Shown: positions 8,517 through 17,314, counted from the first letter of the stretch. The stretch: 63,199 bases of DNA from Candidatus Woesearchaeota archaeon (GCA_014729015.1 WJKR01000037.1:1-63199); one strand, 5' to 3'. Numbers and translations: made by a program. The notes: a model not told the origin generated them from the sequence alone.

Positions 8517-8918
8517 ATGAAATCGGTTAACGCAGCGGTCACCAAAGGGCTCTCCGTCGGCAGCACGGTAGAGGCCTGCGACAACAGCGGCGCGAAGACC
8601 ATCAAGGTATTCAGCGTCAAAGGGCACAAGACCGTCAAAGGCCAAAACCCGGCCGCGGGCGTCGGCGACCTCGTGCAAGCGAGCGTGATTAAGGGACGGC
8701 CGGACATGCGGAAACAAGTCGTCTTCGCCGTCGTCGTCCGGCAACGGAAGGAGTACCGGAGGCCCGACGGCACGCGCGTCAAGTTCGAGGACAACGCCGT
8801 CGTCGTCCTCAAAGACGACAAGGGCAACCCTAAAGGAACGATTTTCAAAGGGCCCATAGCCAAGGAGGCAACGACGAGGTGGCCGGGCATCGCCAAGGTC
8901 GCCAGCATCATCGTGTAA
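8517..8918 (+). CDS. rpl14: Ribosomal protein L14 (uL14)
   Basis: Large-subunit protein at the subunit interface. VEACDNSGAKTIKVFSVKG, GDLVQASVIKGRPDMRKQ and the ending PGIAKVASIIV are diagnostic. 133 aa, no extension. It begins 6 nt after the S17 stop. Confidence 0.97.
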   Translation: MKSVNAAVTKGLSVGSTVEACDNSGAKTIKVFSVKGHKTVKGQNPAAGVGDLVQASVIKGRPDMRKQVVFAVVVRQRKEYRRPDGTRVKFEDNAVVVLKDDKGNPKGTIFKGPIAKEATTRWPGIAKVASIIV

Positions 8919-8927
8919 GAGGAAAAA

Positions 8928-9320
8928 ATGAGACCAGCATTCGCCACCACCTGGAAGGGCAGCGTGCAGCCGCGCAAGCAGCGGAAATACCAGTACAACG
9001 CGCCCTATCACGTCAAAGGAAGGTTCCTCGCCGTCCATCTCTCGCCGGCGTTGCGCAAGCAGCACGCCACCCGCGCCGCCAGGATCCGGAAAGGCGACAA
9101 GGTCAAGGTCCTGCGCGGCAACCACAAGGGAAAGGAGGCGAAGGTCGACCGCGTCGACCCCAAGCACACCAAGGTCTACCTCGCAAGGATCGAGCACAGC
9201 AAGCCCGACGGCACCAAGACACCCATCGGCTTCCACCCATCGAGCCTCATGATCACCGAACTGGACCTAGAAGACAAGAAGAGAAAAGCAAAACTGGAGA
9301 AAAAGAAGAAGAAGGAATGA
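8928..9320 (+). CDS. rpl24: Ribosomal protein L24 (uL24)
   Basis: Large-subunit assembly protein. It carries an archaeal N-terminal helix region and the KOW motif KVLRGNHKGKEAKVDRVDP. It ends in a Lys-rich stretch (to residue 130). Confidence 0.96.
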   Translation: MRPAFATTWKGSVQPRKQRKYQYNAPYHVKGRFLAVHLSPALRKQHATRAARIRKGDKVKVLRGNHKGKEAKVDRVDPKHTKVYLARIEHSKPDGTKTPIGFHPSSLMITELDLEDKKRKAKLEKKKKKE

Positions 9321-9325
9321 TCACT

Positions 9326-10018
9326 ATGGTAAAGAACCACCTCAAACGCGTCCCCGTACCGACGACCTGGAACGTCCTGCGCAAGCAGCACACCTTCATC
9401 ACCAGGCCGCGTCCAGGAGCGCACCCATACCACCTCGCGTTCAGCCTGAACACCCTGATGAAAGAAGTGCTCCGTCTCGCGGCCACCACGAAAGAGGTCA
9501 AGCGCATCCTCAAAGAGCAGGAAGTGCTGGTGGACGGCAAGCGGCGGCACGACGAGCGGTACAATGTCGGCTTCATGGACGTCATCACCTTCACCAAGAC
9601 CAAGCAGTCCTACCGCGTCGGCTTCACCGGCAAAGGCAAGCTCACCGCGTTCGCCATCCCCGCGAAAGAAGCGAGCAAGAAGATCGGCAAGATCGTCGCG
9701 AAACGCACCAGCAAAAAAGGGAGGGCGCAGCTCTCGCTCAATGACGGACGAGTCCTCGTCGTGGACAAGGATGAGTATAACGTCGGCGACAGCCTCGTCA
9801 TCACGCTCCCGAAGCAGACCGTCGCTGCAAGGTTGCCCTTCGCCGCCGGAGCGGCGGTCATCGTGCACCAAGGAAAATACGCCGGGCAGACCGGTACCAT
9901 TGACGTGATAAAGGACGGAGAGGTCGTCATCACCACCGGGAAAGGCACCCTTAGTACGAAGCGGTCGTACGCCTTCGTCATCGGCGACAAGCGACCAGCG
10001 CTGACGTGTACACCATGA
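9326..10018 (+). CDS. rps4e: Ribosomal protein S4e (eS4)
   Basis: Archaeal/eukaryotic small-subunit protein. The N-terminus KNHLKRVPVPTTW, the S4-type segment LKEQEVLVDGKRRHDERY and the KOW motif VHQGKYAGQTGTIDVIKDGE identify it. An in-frame ATG at 9317 overlapping the L24 stop is an alternative start. The stop overlaps L5. Confidence 0.95.
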   Translation: MVKNHLKRVPVPTTWNVLRKQHTFITRPRPGAHPYHLAFSLNTLMKEVLRLAATTKEVKRILKEQEVLVDGKRRHDERYNVGFMDVITFTKTKQSYRVGFTGKGKLTAFAIPAKEASKKIGKIVAKRTSKKGRAQLSLNDGRVLVVDKDEYNVGDSLVITLPKQTVAARLPFAAGAAVIVHQGKYAGQTGTIDVIKDGEVVITTGKGTLSTKRSYAFVIGDKRPALTCTP

Positions 10019-10530
10019 ACGCCATGCAACGCATCCGGATAGAGAAGCTCACCCTGAACGTCGGGGCGGGGAAGGACGAGAACATGCTCAAGAAAGGGGA
10101 GAAACTCCTCAAGCACCTCACCGGCATCGACCCGGTCAAGACCATCACCAGGAAGCGGATACAGGCATGGAGTCTCAGGCCAGGGCTCCCCATCGGCGTC
10201 AAGCTTACGCTCAGAGGGGAACAGGCGCGAGAGCTCCTGCCACGGCTCCTCTCAGCCAAGGACAACACCTTGCAGGAGAACTGCTTCGACGGCTACGGCA
10301 ACGTCAGCTTCGGCATCCCCGAGTACGTCGACATCCAGGGCGTGAAGTACGACCCGGACATCGGCATCATCGGCCTCCAGGTCAGCATCACCCTCGAGCG
10401 GCCGGGCTACCGGGTCAAGCGGCGGAAGGTCCAAAAGACCAAGGTCTCCCTGCATCATCAGGTCACGAAGCGAGACGCCATCGACTACTTGAAGAAGCAC
10501 TTCAACATCACCATAGGTGAGACAGCATGA
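10015..10530 (+). CDS. rpl5: Ribosomal protein L5 (uL5)
   Basis: Large-subunit protein binding 5S rRNA. IRIEKLTLNVGAGKDENML, the WSLRPGLPIGVKLTLRG segment and SFGIPEYVDIQGVKYDP are family marks. The ATG at 10015 overlaps the S4e stop (ATGA); a GTG at 10006 is less likely. 171 aa. Confidence 0.96.
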   Translation: MNAMQRIRIEKLTLNVGAGKDENMLKKGEKLLKHLTGIDPVKTITRKRIQAWSLRPGLPIGVKLTLRGEQARELLPRLLSAKDNTLQENCFDGYGNVSFGIPEYVDIQGVKYDPDIGIIGLQVSITLERPGYRVKRRKVQKTKVSLHHQVTKRDAIDYLKKHFNITIGETA

Positions 10531-10757
10531 CCACGACCAATCATACCAAGGTCCTCGAGCAAATAGGCCACAAACAGGCCAAGCACGAACGATACCAGAA
10601 GCACAACACGCCGAAAGAGCGGAAGCACGGCGCGGCCACGAAGCGATGCGGCCGGTGCGGCAGGACCAGGGCGCACATCGGCAAGTACGGCCTCAACCTG
10701 TGCCGGCAATGCTTCCGGGAGACGGCCGAGAGGCTCGGCTTCAAAAAATACAGCTAG
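10527..10757 (+). CDS. rps14: Ribosomal protein S14 (uS14), zinc form
   Basis: Small-subunit head protein. The zinc ribbon CGRCGRTRAHIGKYGLNLCR has two CxxC pairs, so this is the zinc-binding form. At 76 aa it has an N-terminal extension compared with the ~54 aa usual in archaea. Start overlaps the L5 stop. Confidence 0.95.
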   Translation: MTTTNHTKVLEQIGHKQAKHERYQKHNTPKERKHGAATKRCGRCGRTRAHIGKYGLNLCRQCFRETAERLGFKKYS

Positions 10758-10766
10758 GCATGCACC

Positions 10767-11159
10767 ATGACACTCAACGACCCACTCGCAAACGTCCTCA
10801 GCCACGTCCTCAACTATGAGCGGACGGGCAACAAGGAAGTCATCACGAAGAACAACAGCGTCCTCATCAAGGGCGTGCTCCGGCTCATGCAGGACAACGG
10901 CTACCTCGGCAGCTATGAAGAGGTCGAGGACAGCAAGGGAGACCTGCTCAGGATACACCTCATCGGCGTCATCAACAACTGCAACGTCATCAAGCCGCGG
11001 TTCCGCGTGGGCAAGGATGGTTTCGAACGGTACGAGCAGCGCTTCCTGCCGAGCAAGGACTTCGGCATCATCGTCGTCAGCACGAGCAAGGGGCTCATGA
11101 CCCACAAACAAGCGAAAGAGCAGGGCGTCGGCGGCACGCTCATCAGCTATTGCTACTGA
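10767..11159 (+). CDS. rps8: Ribosomal protein S8 (uS8)
   Basis: Small-subunit platform protein. The N-terminal DPLANVLSHVLNYERTGNKE and C-terminal FGIIVVSTSKGLMTHKQAKE with the GTLISYCY end are diagnostic. 130 aa, no extension. Confidence 0.96.
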   Translation: MTLNDPLANVLSHVLNYERTGNKEVITKNNSVLIKGVLRLMQDNGYLGSYEEVEDSKGDLLRIHLIGVINNCNVIKPRFRVGKDGFERYEQRFLPSKDFGIIVVSTSKGLMTHKQAKEQGVGGTLISYCY

Positions 11160-11165
11160 GAAAAA

Positions 11166-11708
11166 ATGGTACGAAGAGACTACCGGGAGACACTGGACAT
11201 CCCCGACGGCGTCACCGTCACCGTAGCCAACGGCATCGTCACGGCCAAAGGATCGAGGGGGGAGCTGAGCAGGGACTGCCTGGCGCGCAGCGTCACCATC
11301 ACCGCCGATGACAAGGCACTGGTCCTCGCAGCGCCGGCGACGGCGAGAAGGAAGAACGCGCTGTTCACGACCAAGGCGCACCTTAAGAACATGCTCTACG
11401 GCGTCAACGAGGGCTACACCTACAAGCTCAAGATATGCAGCGGCCATTTTCCCATGACCGTGACGGCGAAGGACAAGGAGCTCGAGGTCAAGAACTTCAT
11501 CGGCGAGAAAGTACCCAGAACCCTCAACATCAAGGAAGGGGCTGATGTCAAGGTCGACGGCGACATCATCGAAGTCACCGCCAATGACAAGGAGCTCGCA
11601 GGACAAGTTGCCGCTGACATCGAGAACCTCACCAAGAGGCCTGGCTTCGACAGGCGTGTCTTCCAAGACGGCATCTACATCACCGACAAGCCGAAACGAA
11701 CGATGTGA
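11166..11708 (+). CDS. rpl6: Ribosomal protein L6 (uL6)
   Basis: Large-subunit protein near the factor-binding site with two repeated domains. IPDGVTVTVANGIVTAKGSR in the first and the C-terminal RRVFQDGIYITDK identify it. 180 aa. Confidence 0.95.
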   Translation: MVRRDYRETLDIPDGVTVTVANGIVTAKGSRGELSRDCLARSVTITADDKALVLAAPATARRKNALFTTKAHLKNMLYGVNEGYTYKLKICSGHFPMTVTAKDKELEVKNFIGEKVPRTLNIKEGADVKVDGDIIEVTANDKELAGQVAADIENLTKRPGFDRRVFQDGIYITDKPKRTM

Positions 11709-11714
11709 TACAGC

Positions 11715-12296
11715 ATGCAAGCACTCCTTGATGACAAGAAGGCCAAGAAGAAGAGGAACCCCCGCTTCACCAGGACAGACAGCCATAAGAAGCGGCGCCT
11801 CAACCCCGGATGGCGACGGCCGAAAGGGCTGCAGAACAAGATGCGGCTCCGCAAGAAGGGGTACAAGAAGAGCGTCACGTCAGGGTACAGCACCCCTGCG
11901 CGCCTCAAAGGAGCGACCGAACGAGGACTCGCCATCGTCACCGTCAACACGCTCAAGGAGCTCGAAGCGCTCGACCCGCAACGGGAAGCAGCGCTCATCG
12001 CCCGCATCGGTAGGAAGAAGAAGACCGCCTTGCTCGCGGCGGCGCAGCGGAGAGGCGTCACAGTCGCCAACCTCCCCCTCAAACGATACCAGGAAAAGAC
12101 CTCGTCGCTCCTCAAGGAGCAGGAGGCGAAGAAGGCCGAGCTGCAAAAGAAGGCGGCGGCGAAGAAGAAGCAGGAGCGGGTGGAGAAGGAGCGAGAGGCC
12201 GAAAAGAAGCTGGCAGGAGAAACGACCGAGCAGGACAAGAAGCAAGAGGAAAAGAAGGAGCTTGACAAGGTCCTGACGAACAAGAAAGGGATGTGA
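11715..12296 (+). CDS. rpl32e: Ribosomal protein L32e (eL32) with coiled tail
   Basis: Archaeal/eukaryotic large-subunit protein. FTRTDSHKKRRLNPGWRRPK and LRKKGYKKSVTSGYSTP are the conserved core. After about residue 125 there is a long Lys/Glu/Ala-rich, probably helical tail (to 193). L19e begins 2 nt after its stop. Confidence 0.94.
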   Translation: MQALLDDKKAKKKRNPRFTRTDSHKKRRLNPGWRRPKGLQNKMRLRKKGYKKSVTSGYSTPARLKGATERGLAIVTVNTLKELEALDPQREAALIARIGRKKKTALLAAAQRRGVTVANLPLKRYQEKTSSLLKEQEAKKAELQKKAAAKKKQERVEKEREAEKKLAGETTEQDKKQEEKKELDKVLTNKKGM

Positions 12297-12298
12297 AG

Positions 12299-12748
12299 AT
12301 GAAGCTCGACACCCAGAAGAAGATCGCGGCACGCGTCCTCAACACCAGTCCGAAGCGGGTCAAGATAGACCAGACCCGGGCAGAAGACCTCAAGGAGGCT
12401 ATCACCAAGACGGACATCAGAGGGCTGATAGGGGACGGCGCGATCAAGAAGACGCAGAAAAAGGGTGTGTCGCGCGCACGTGCCAACAAGCAGCTCCGGC
12501 AGAAGAGCAAGGGCCAACGAAAAGGCGCGGGCAGCAGGAAGGGCAAGCAGACCACTCACACGCCGAAGAAAGGGACGTGGATGGGTAGGGTCAGAGCGCA
12601 ACGAGCGTTCCTCAACGAGCTCAAGGCGAGAGGCACGATCGACACGTCGACCTATGCCTTGTTGTACCGGAAGGCGAAAGGAGGCTTCTTCAGGGACAAG
12701 AAGCACATCAAGCTTTACCTCGAAGAACAACGACTCACCAGGAAGTGA
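12299..12748 (+). CDS. rpl19e: Ribosomal protein L19e (eL19)
   Basis: Archaeal/eukaryotic large-subunit protein. Typical segments are LDTQKKIAARVLNTSPKRVK, the basic KGQRKGAGSRKGKQ stretch and YRKAKGGFFRDKKHIKLYLE. The ATG at 12299 is preferred over the GTG at 12293. 149 aa. Confidence 0.96.
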   Translation: MKLDTQKKIAARVLNTSPKRVKIDQTRAEDLKEAITKTDIRGLIGDGAIKKTQKKGVSRARANKQLRQKSKGQRKGAGSRKGKQTTHTPKKGTWMGRVRAQRAFLNELKARGTIDTSTYALLYRKAKGGFFRDKKHIKLYLEEQRLTRK

Positions 12749-12753
12749 CTATC

Positions 12754-13260
12754 ATGACCAGACCGACCACGAGGAGATCCGTCCCCTACCGCAGGAAACG
12801 GGCGGGGAAGACCAACTACAAGAAGCGGTTGGAACTCCTCAAGAGCAGGCAGCACCGGCTCGTCATCAGGAAGACGAACAAGCACGTCATCATGCAGATC
12901 GTCGATTACCATCCCGACGGCGACCGCGTCGTCGCCAGCGTGAGCAGCAAGCGGCTGGGACGCATGGGCTGGCAGCACTCGATGAAGAACATCCCCGCCT
13001 GCTACCTCACCGGACTGCTCCTCGCACGGGCGTCGAAGGAGCGCGACGTCGAAGCGGCGATCCTCGACCTCGGGCTCCAAACCCCTATCAAGGGGTCGCG
13101 GCTCTACGCAGCGCTGAAAGGGGCTATCGACGGCGGACTCGCCGTCCCCACTTCCGAGGACGTGTTCCCGTCAGCGGAACGCATCACTGGCGCCCACCTG
13201 CAGGACAAGGCGGTCGCAGAGCATTTTAACAAGCTCAAAGCACAGCTCACCACGGAATGA
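12754..13260 (+). CDS. rpl18: Ribosomal protein L18 (uL18)
   Basis: Large-subunit protein that binds 5S rRNA together with L5. VPYRRKRAGKTNYKKRLELL and RLVIRKTNKHVIMQIVDYHP match archaeal L18. The ATG at 12754 follows the L19e stop by 5 nt; an in-frame GTG at 12745 is an alternative. Confidence 0.95.
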   Translation: MTRPTTRRSVPYRRKRAGKTNYKKRLELLKSRQHRLVIRKTNKHVIMQIVDYHPDGDRVVASVSSKRLGRMGWQHSMKNIPACYLTGLLLARASKERDVEAAILDLGLQTPIKGSRLYAALKGAIDGGLAVPTSEDVFPSAERITGAHLQDKAVAEHFNKLKAQLTTE

Positions 13261-13265
13261 TCATC

Positions 13266-14039
13266 ATGGCAAACGACAAACATCGACGCACTCATGCGCG
13301 GGAACAACGAGACCCTCGGGCTTACCTCGAGGACTGGCAGCCGAAGACGGCGATTGGCACCCTTGTCAAGAACAAGGAGATAACTGACATCGACCAGCTA
13401 CTCGACAAGGGGATTGCTGTCCTCGAGCCGGAGATAGCCGACTCCTTGTTGGAGCTCGAGTCAGAGCTCCTTCTCATCGGCCAGAGCAAGGGGAAGTTCG
13501 GCGGCGGCCAACGACGCGTCTTCCGGCAGACCCAGAAGAAGACCATGGAAGGCAACAAGCCGAAGTTCTCAGCATACGCGGTGGTCGGGAACAAGGACGG
13601 CCATGTCGGCCTCGGACTGGGCAAGAGCAGGGAGACCATCCCCGCCCGTGAGAAGGCGATTAGGAATGCCAAGCTCAACGTGTTCAAGATACGGCGAGGC
13701 AGGGGTAGCTGGCAGGATGCGAGCGCCGAGCCGCACAGCATTCCCTTCGCCGTGGAAGGGAAGTGCGGCAGCGTCGTCGTCAGGCTCATGCCCGCACCGA
13801 AGGGGAAGGGTCTCGTTGTGGATCAGGAGATCGCGAAGATACTCTCGCTGGCCGGCATCAAGGATTGCTGGGCGAAGACGCGCGGCCAGGCCAAGAACAA
13901 GGTTAACATGATAAAGGCTACTGAGCGGGCGCTCCGGCAGCTGAGCAAGATGAAGATCAAGGCGGACCAGGTCGACCCGTTCAACATCGTCGAGGGCAAG
14001 CTGCCGGGACGGGAACCAGCGGAGGGTGAGGACGCATGA
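13266..14039 (+). CDS. rps5: Ribosomal protein S5 (uS5)
   Basis: Small-subunit protein shaping the mRNA channel and decoding fidelity. The dsRNA-binding-like part with AVVGNKDGHVGLGLGKSRET and the C-terminal fold with PKGKGLVVDQEIAKILSLAG are clear. An ATG at 13257 overlapping the L18 stop is an alternative start. The stop overlaps L30. Confidence 0.96.
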   Translation: MANDKHRRTHAREQRDPRAYLEDWQPKTAIGTLVKNKEITDIDQLLDKGIAVLEPEIADSLLELESELLLIGQSKGKFGGGQRRVFRQTQKKTMEGNKPKFSAYAVVGNKDGHVGLGLGKSRETIPAREKAIRNAKLNVFKIRRGRGSWQDASAEPHSIPFAVEGKCGSVVVRLMPAPKGKGLVVDQEIAKILSLAGIKDCWAKTRGQAKNKVNMIKATERALRQLSKMKIKADQVDPFNIVEGKLPGREPAEGEDA

Positions 14040-14431
14040 GCGGCGCTGTGAAGAAGCCCGCTGCGAGGATCGCCGTCGTCCTTCTCAAGGGAAGGGTTGG
14101 CCTGCACCGGGATGTCAAGCGGACGTTGGACTTGCTCCGGCTCAGGAAGAAGCATGTGTGCGTCGTCCTCGAGGGCACAGAGGCCAACCTCGGCATGGTC
14201 AAGAAGTGCAAGGACGCCGTCACGTGGGGCGCGATTACTGATGAGACGTACAAGGAATTGGTCGACAAGCGTGGTAGGCGTGATAGGGACGGCGGGTTCA
14301 AGCCGTGGTTCCATCTCAGCCCGCCTAGGGGTGGCTTCGAGCGTAAGGGCACGAAGCGCTTGTATGGCGCTGGGGGCGCGCTCGGCGACCGCAAGGACAG
14401 GATTGATGACCTTATTAAGAGGATGGTGTGA
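14036..14431 (+). CDS. rpl30: Ribosomal protein L30 (uL30)
   Basis: Large-subunit protein. It matches archaeal L30 through VKRTLDLLRLRKKHVCVVL, and FHLSPPRGGFERKGTKR near the end. 131 aa, shorter than the 150 or so of many archaea. Codon use begins to shift here toward TTG and other G/T-rich codons compared with the genes upstream. Confidence 0.92.
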   Translation: MSGAVKKPAARIAVVLLKGRVGLHRDVKRTLDLLRLRKKHVCVVLEGTEANLGMVKKCKDAVTWGAITDETYKELVDKRGRRDRDGGFKPWFHLSPPRGGFERKGTKRLYGAGGALGDRKDRIDDLIKRMV

Positions 14432-14901
14432 TGCGGATGAAGAAGCGCAGGAAGAACACCAGGTTTCGTGGCAGCAAGACGCACGGCGGTGGTAGTATGA
14501 AGAAGCGCCGGGGCGCGGGTCACCGCGGCGGACGGGGCGCTGCTGGTTCTGGCAAGCGCGGCGATGCGAAGAAGCCGAGCATCTGGAAGGATAAGCGCTG
14601 CGTGGGCAAGCGCGGCTTCACGAGCAAGTCACGGAAGGCGCGGGCGCCTATTACCATCGCGCATCTCGAGCGTTTTGTGCGTTCGTTGCAGCGGTCGGGC
14701 ATCCTCGAGGAGCAGGATGACGTGTTCGTCGTGCACCTGGACAAGGCGGGTTATACTCGGCTCCTCGCTACGGGTAGTGCGACCAGGAAGTGGCGGATTA
14801 CCGTGCCTGCCGCCTCGCCGGGCGCCATTGAGAAGATAGAAAGGGCAGGGGGTTCCGTGACGCTGACCGGACGGGCAGCGACGGGTGGACAAGAGGAGTG
14901 A
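14431..14901 (+). CDS. rpl15: Ribosomal protein L15 (uL15)
   Basis: Large-subunit protein. The Gly/Arg-rich N-terminus (RGSKTHGGGSMKKRRGAGHR) and the globular C-terminal domain match the family. Several starts are possible within 9 nt (GTG 14428, ATG 14431, ATG 14437); 14431 gives 156 aa. Confidence 0.94.
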   Translation: MRMKKRRKNTRFRGSKTHGGGSMKKRRGAGHRGGRGAAGSGKRGDAKKPSIWKDKRCVGKRGFTSKSRKARAPITIAHLERFVRSLQRSGILEEQDDVFVVHLDKAGYTRLLATGSATRKWRITVPAASPGAIEKIERAGGSVTLTGRAATGGQEE

Positions 14902-14904
14902 GCA

Positions 14905-16233
14905 ATGGCGTGGTATGATCGTTTTCTGACGAGCCTTCCCGAGGTAGCGTCTCCTACCCAGAAGCGGCTCGCTTTCAAGCAGAAGCTGACGTGGACGTTG
15001 ACTATCTTGATCATTTATTTCGTGCTCGGCTTGATACCGGTGTTCGGCGCCTCTGCTGAGACGTTGCGGCAGCTCGAGTTCTTGAGCATCGTCTTGGGCG
15101 CGCAGTTCGGTAGTATCATCTCTTTGGGCATCGGCCCGATCGTCACGGCTTCTATCATCCTGCAGTTGTTGAATGGTAGCGGGCTGGTCAAGTTCGATCT
15201 GACCACTCCTGATGGCAAGCAGCGCTTCCAGGGGTTGCAGAAGGTCCTGAGCGTGTTCTTCATTATCCTTGAGTCGTTCATCTATGTCAATCTCGGCGGC
15301 ATCTCGCCGAATCCTGGTGTCAGCCCGTTGTTGTTGGTGTTCCAGCTGTTCTTGGGGGGTATCATGATCATGTTCATGGATGAGGTGGTGAGTAAGTGGG
15401 GCTTCGGTTCTGGTATCAGCTTGTTCATCGCTGCGGGGGTGTCGCAGTCTATGTTCATCCAGTTGTTCAGTCCGCTCAAGCAGCAGGGCGTCGACTTCGC
15501 TGTCGGCTATGTCTGGCAGGTGTTCCAGGCGTTCATCAACCTCGCGCCCGAGGTGGCTTCTAAGGCGCTGGGCGCTATCGTCGCGACGCTCGCTGTCTTC
15601 GCTTTTGTCGTGTACGTACAGAGCATGAAGGTCGAGATCCCTTTGAGTTTCGGCAGGATTCGCGGTCATGGCATCCGTTGGCCGCTGAATTTTCTCTATA
15701 CGAGCAACATCCCGGTTATCCTCGTGGCCGCGTTGTTGGCGAATGTGCAGTTGTTCGCGCAGCTCGTGAACAAGGGTGGTGTGTCGAAGATCGCTGCGTG
15801 GGTGTCTGCGCCGAACATCTTGCAGGCGGTCATCGATAAGAACTTGACTGGGCTCATGGCGGCGCAGGGGTTCGTGTACTTGTTGATCATGACGTCGGGC
15901 GCGGTGCTGTTCAGCTGGTTCTGGGTGCAGACGTCCGGGTTGGATTCGCGGTCGCAGGCCAAGCAGATCATGTCTTCCGGTCTTTCTATTCCTGGTTTCC
16001 GGAAGGACCAGCGAGTCTTGGAGCGGTTGCTGGATCGGTACATCAAGCCGTTGACCATCATGGGCGGTATCGCTATCGGGTTGCTCGCGGGTCTTGCTGA
16101 CTTGACCGGTGCGGTCGGTACGGGGACGGGTATCTTGTTGACGGTCATGATCGTGTACAGGTTGTATGAGGAGATCGCGAAGCAGCACATGTATGACATG
16201 AACCCGATGATGCGGAAGTTCATGGGCGGATAG
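14905..16233 (+). CDS. secY: Preprotein translocase subunit SecY (Sec61 alpha)
   Basis: Central pore of the Sec translocon in the cytoplasmic membrane, exporting the many secreted proteins encoded here. 442 aa with about ten membrane helices; the N-terminal region has LTWTLTILIIYFVLGLIPVF, then the plug region and GFGSGISLFIAAGV typical of SecY, and the loop VEIPLSFGRIRGHG. It follows L15 by 3 nt as in other archaea, but no adenylate kinase gene follows it. Confidence 0.97.
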   Translation: MAWYDRFLTSLPEVASPTQKRLAFKQKLTWTLTILIIYFVLGLIPVFGASAETLRQLEFLSIVLGAQFGSIISLGIGPIVTASIILQLLNGSGLVKFDLTTPDGKQRFQGLQKVLSVFFIILESFIYVNLGGISPNPGVSPLLLVFQLFLGGIMIMFMDEVVSKWGFGSGISLFIAAGVSQSMFIQLFSPLKQQGVDFAVGYVWQVFQAFINLAPEVASKALGAIVATLAVFAFVVYVQSMKVEIPLSFGRIRGHGIRWPLNFLYTSNIPVILVAALLANVQLFAQLVNKGGVSKIAAWVSAPNILQAVIDKNLTGLMAAQGFVYLLIMTSGAVLFSWFWVQTSGLDSRSQAKQIMSSGLSIPGFRKDQRVLERLLDRYIKPLTIMGGIAIGLLAGLADLTGAVGTGTGILLTVMIVYRLYEEIAKQHMYDMNPMMRKFMGG

Positions 16234-16245
16234 TTCTTCCACTAC

Positions 16246-16256
16246 CTTTAAATAGG
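16246..16256 (+). promoter_or_regulatory. TATA box of the DUF106 gene
   Basis: CTTTAAATAGG lies about 26 nt before the ATG at 16277, so the insertase gene can be transcribed leaderless and independently of secY. Confidence 0.55.
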
Positions 16257-16276
16257 ATGGGTGAACACGTGTTCGT

Positions 16277-17047
16277 ATGGTGTTGGAAAGCGTCTTGGAC
16301 CCGGTGTTCTCGCCGTTGTTGACTTTGCCTTCGTGGCTCGCTATTCTTATTATCAGCGTGGTCATTACGACGTTGACGACGATTGCTTACAAGTACTTGA
16401 CCGATCAGACCAAGATGAAGGCGTTGAAGAAGGAGATGAAGGGTGCTCAGAAGCGGATGAAGGAGCTCTCGAAGTCCGACCCGCAGAAGGCGATGAAGAT
16501 GCAGAAGGACATGATGGGTAAGAACATGGAGCTCATGAGGCACAGCTTCAAGCCGACGTTGTATACCTTGATTCCTATCATCATTATTTTTGGTTGGTTG
16601 AACAGCCACATGGCTTATGATCCGTTGTTGCCGAACGAGCCTTTTTCCGTGACGGTGGACATGGACAAGGGCACGACTGGTTCGGTGGAGATAGATACCA
16701 TTCCGGAGTTGCAGTTCGCCAAGGATGAGACGTTGGTGAAGAACGTCACTGATGGGTCGGTTATGTGGACGATGCGGGGCGGTGCTGGGGAGTATCAGTT
16801 GACGTTCACGCATAGTTCCGGCAGCCAGGTTGACCAGGAAGTCTTGGTCACTGATGAGCCGGGCATGTATGAGCAGCCGTTGGTGAAGATCCGTCAGCAG
16901 CCGTTCAGCACTGTCAAGATTAGCAACGACAAGATCAGGCCGTTGGAGGGTTTCCCTCTCGTCGGGAATTGGGGTTGGATCGGTATCTACATCATTTTCA
17001 GTTTGATTATCAGTTTTTCTCTGCGAAAAGCGTTGAAGGTCGCTTAA
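16277..17047 (+). CDS. DUF106 membrane insertase (archaeal YidC/EMC3-like)
   Basis: Integral membrane protein of the Oxa1/YidC/EMC3 superfamily, expected to help insert membrane proteins beside SecY. The N-terminal helix (LPSWLAILIISVVITTLTTI) is followed by a cytoplasmic coiled coil rich in Lys and Met (about 40-85), a second helix TLIPIIIIFGWLNSHMAY, an extracytoplasmic beta-rich region of about 100 residues and a last helix at the C-terminus. At 256 aa it has a larger external domain than the common form. Its position after secY is conserved in archaea. Confidence 0.85.
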   Translation: MVLESVLDPVFSPLLTLPSWLAILIISVVITTLTTIAYKYLTDQTKMKALKKEMKGAQKRMKELSKSDPQKAMKMQKDMMGKNMELMRHSFKPTLYTLIPIIIIFGWLNSHMAYDPLLPNEPFSVTVDMDKGTTGSVEIDTIPELQFAKDETLVKNVTDGSVMWTMRGGAGEYQLTFTHSSGSQVDQEVLVTDEPGMYEQPLVKIRQQPFSTVKISNDKIRPLEGFPLVGNWGWIGIYIIFSLIISFSLRKALKVA

Positions 17048-17193
17048 GTAATGAACTTGGCGCCGGGATTATCTTTGAATGCTTGATCGCTGGTGACGAA
17101 AGGAATGTTGTGTTTTCTTGCGTGGATGTAGCCTATTGTGTCGGCTATGGAAAGGTTATCTTTCTTGTTTTCTTCTCGAATGAGCGGGGATTA
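17044..17193 (-). pseudogene. Remnant of a PIN-domain (VapC-like) protein
   Basis: Reading leftward from 17190, 48 codons encode the typical C-terminal end of a VapC-type PIN toxin: NLSIADTIGYIHARKHNIPF, then VTSDQAFKDNPG and a final KFIT, ending at TAA 17044-17046. The Asp of SIAD corresponds to a conserved acidic PIN residue. An in-frame stop (17191-17193) lies directly upstream and no N-terminal half is found, so only about a third of a PIN domain remains. It ends convergently against the DUF106 gene. Base composition is more A/T-rich than the neighbours, as expected for an acquired toxin-antitoxin gene that decayed. Confidence 0.6.
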
Positions 17194-17303
17194 TCGTTTT
17201 TGGGGTTGTTTTATGATGGCTTGTAGAAGGAGGAGAGGTGCAATAAAGCCTTACGAGTGCATGTCCAGTGGTTTTTCTAGGATGTCCGGAAATCCTGCAC
17301 CAT

Positions 17304-17314
17304 AATTTAAATAA
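17304..17314 (+). promoter_or_regulatory. TATA box of the Rpp30 gene
   Basis: AATTTAAATAA is centred about 28 nt upstream of the ATG at 17337. Between the PIN remnant and this box (17194-17303) nothing else is seen. Confidence 0.6.
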
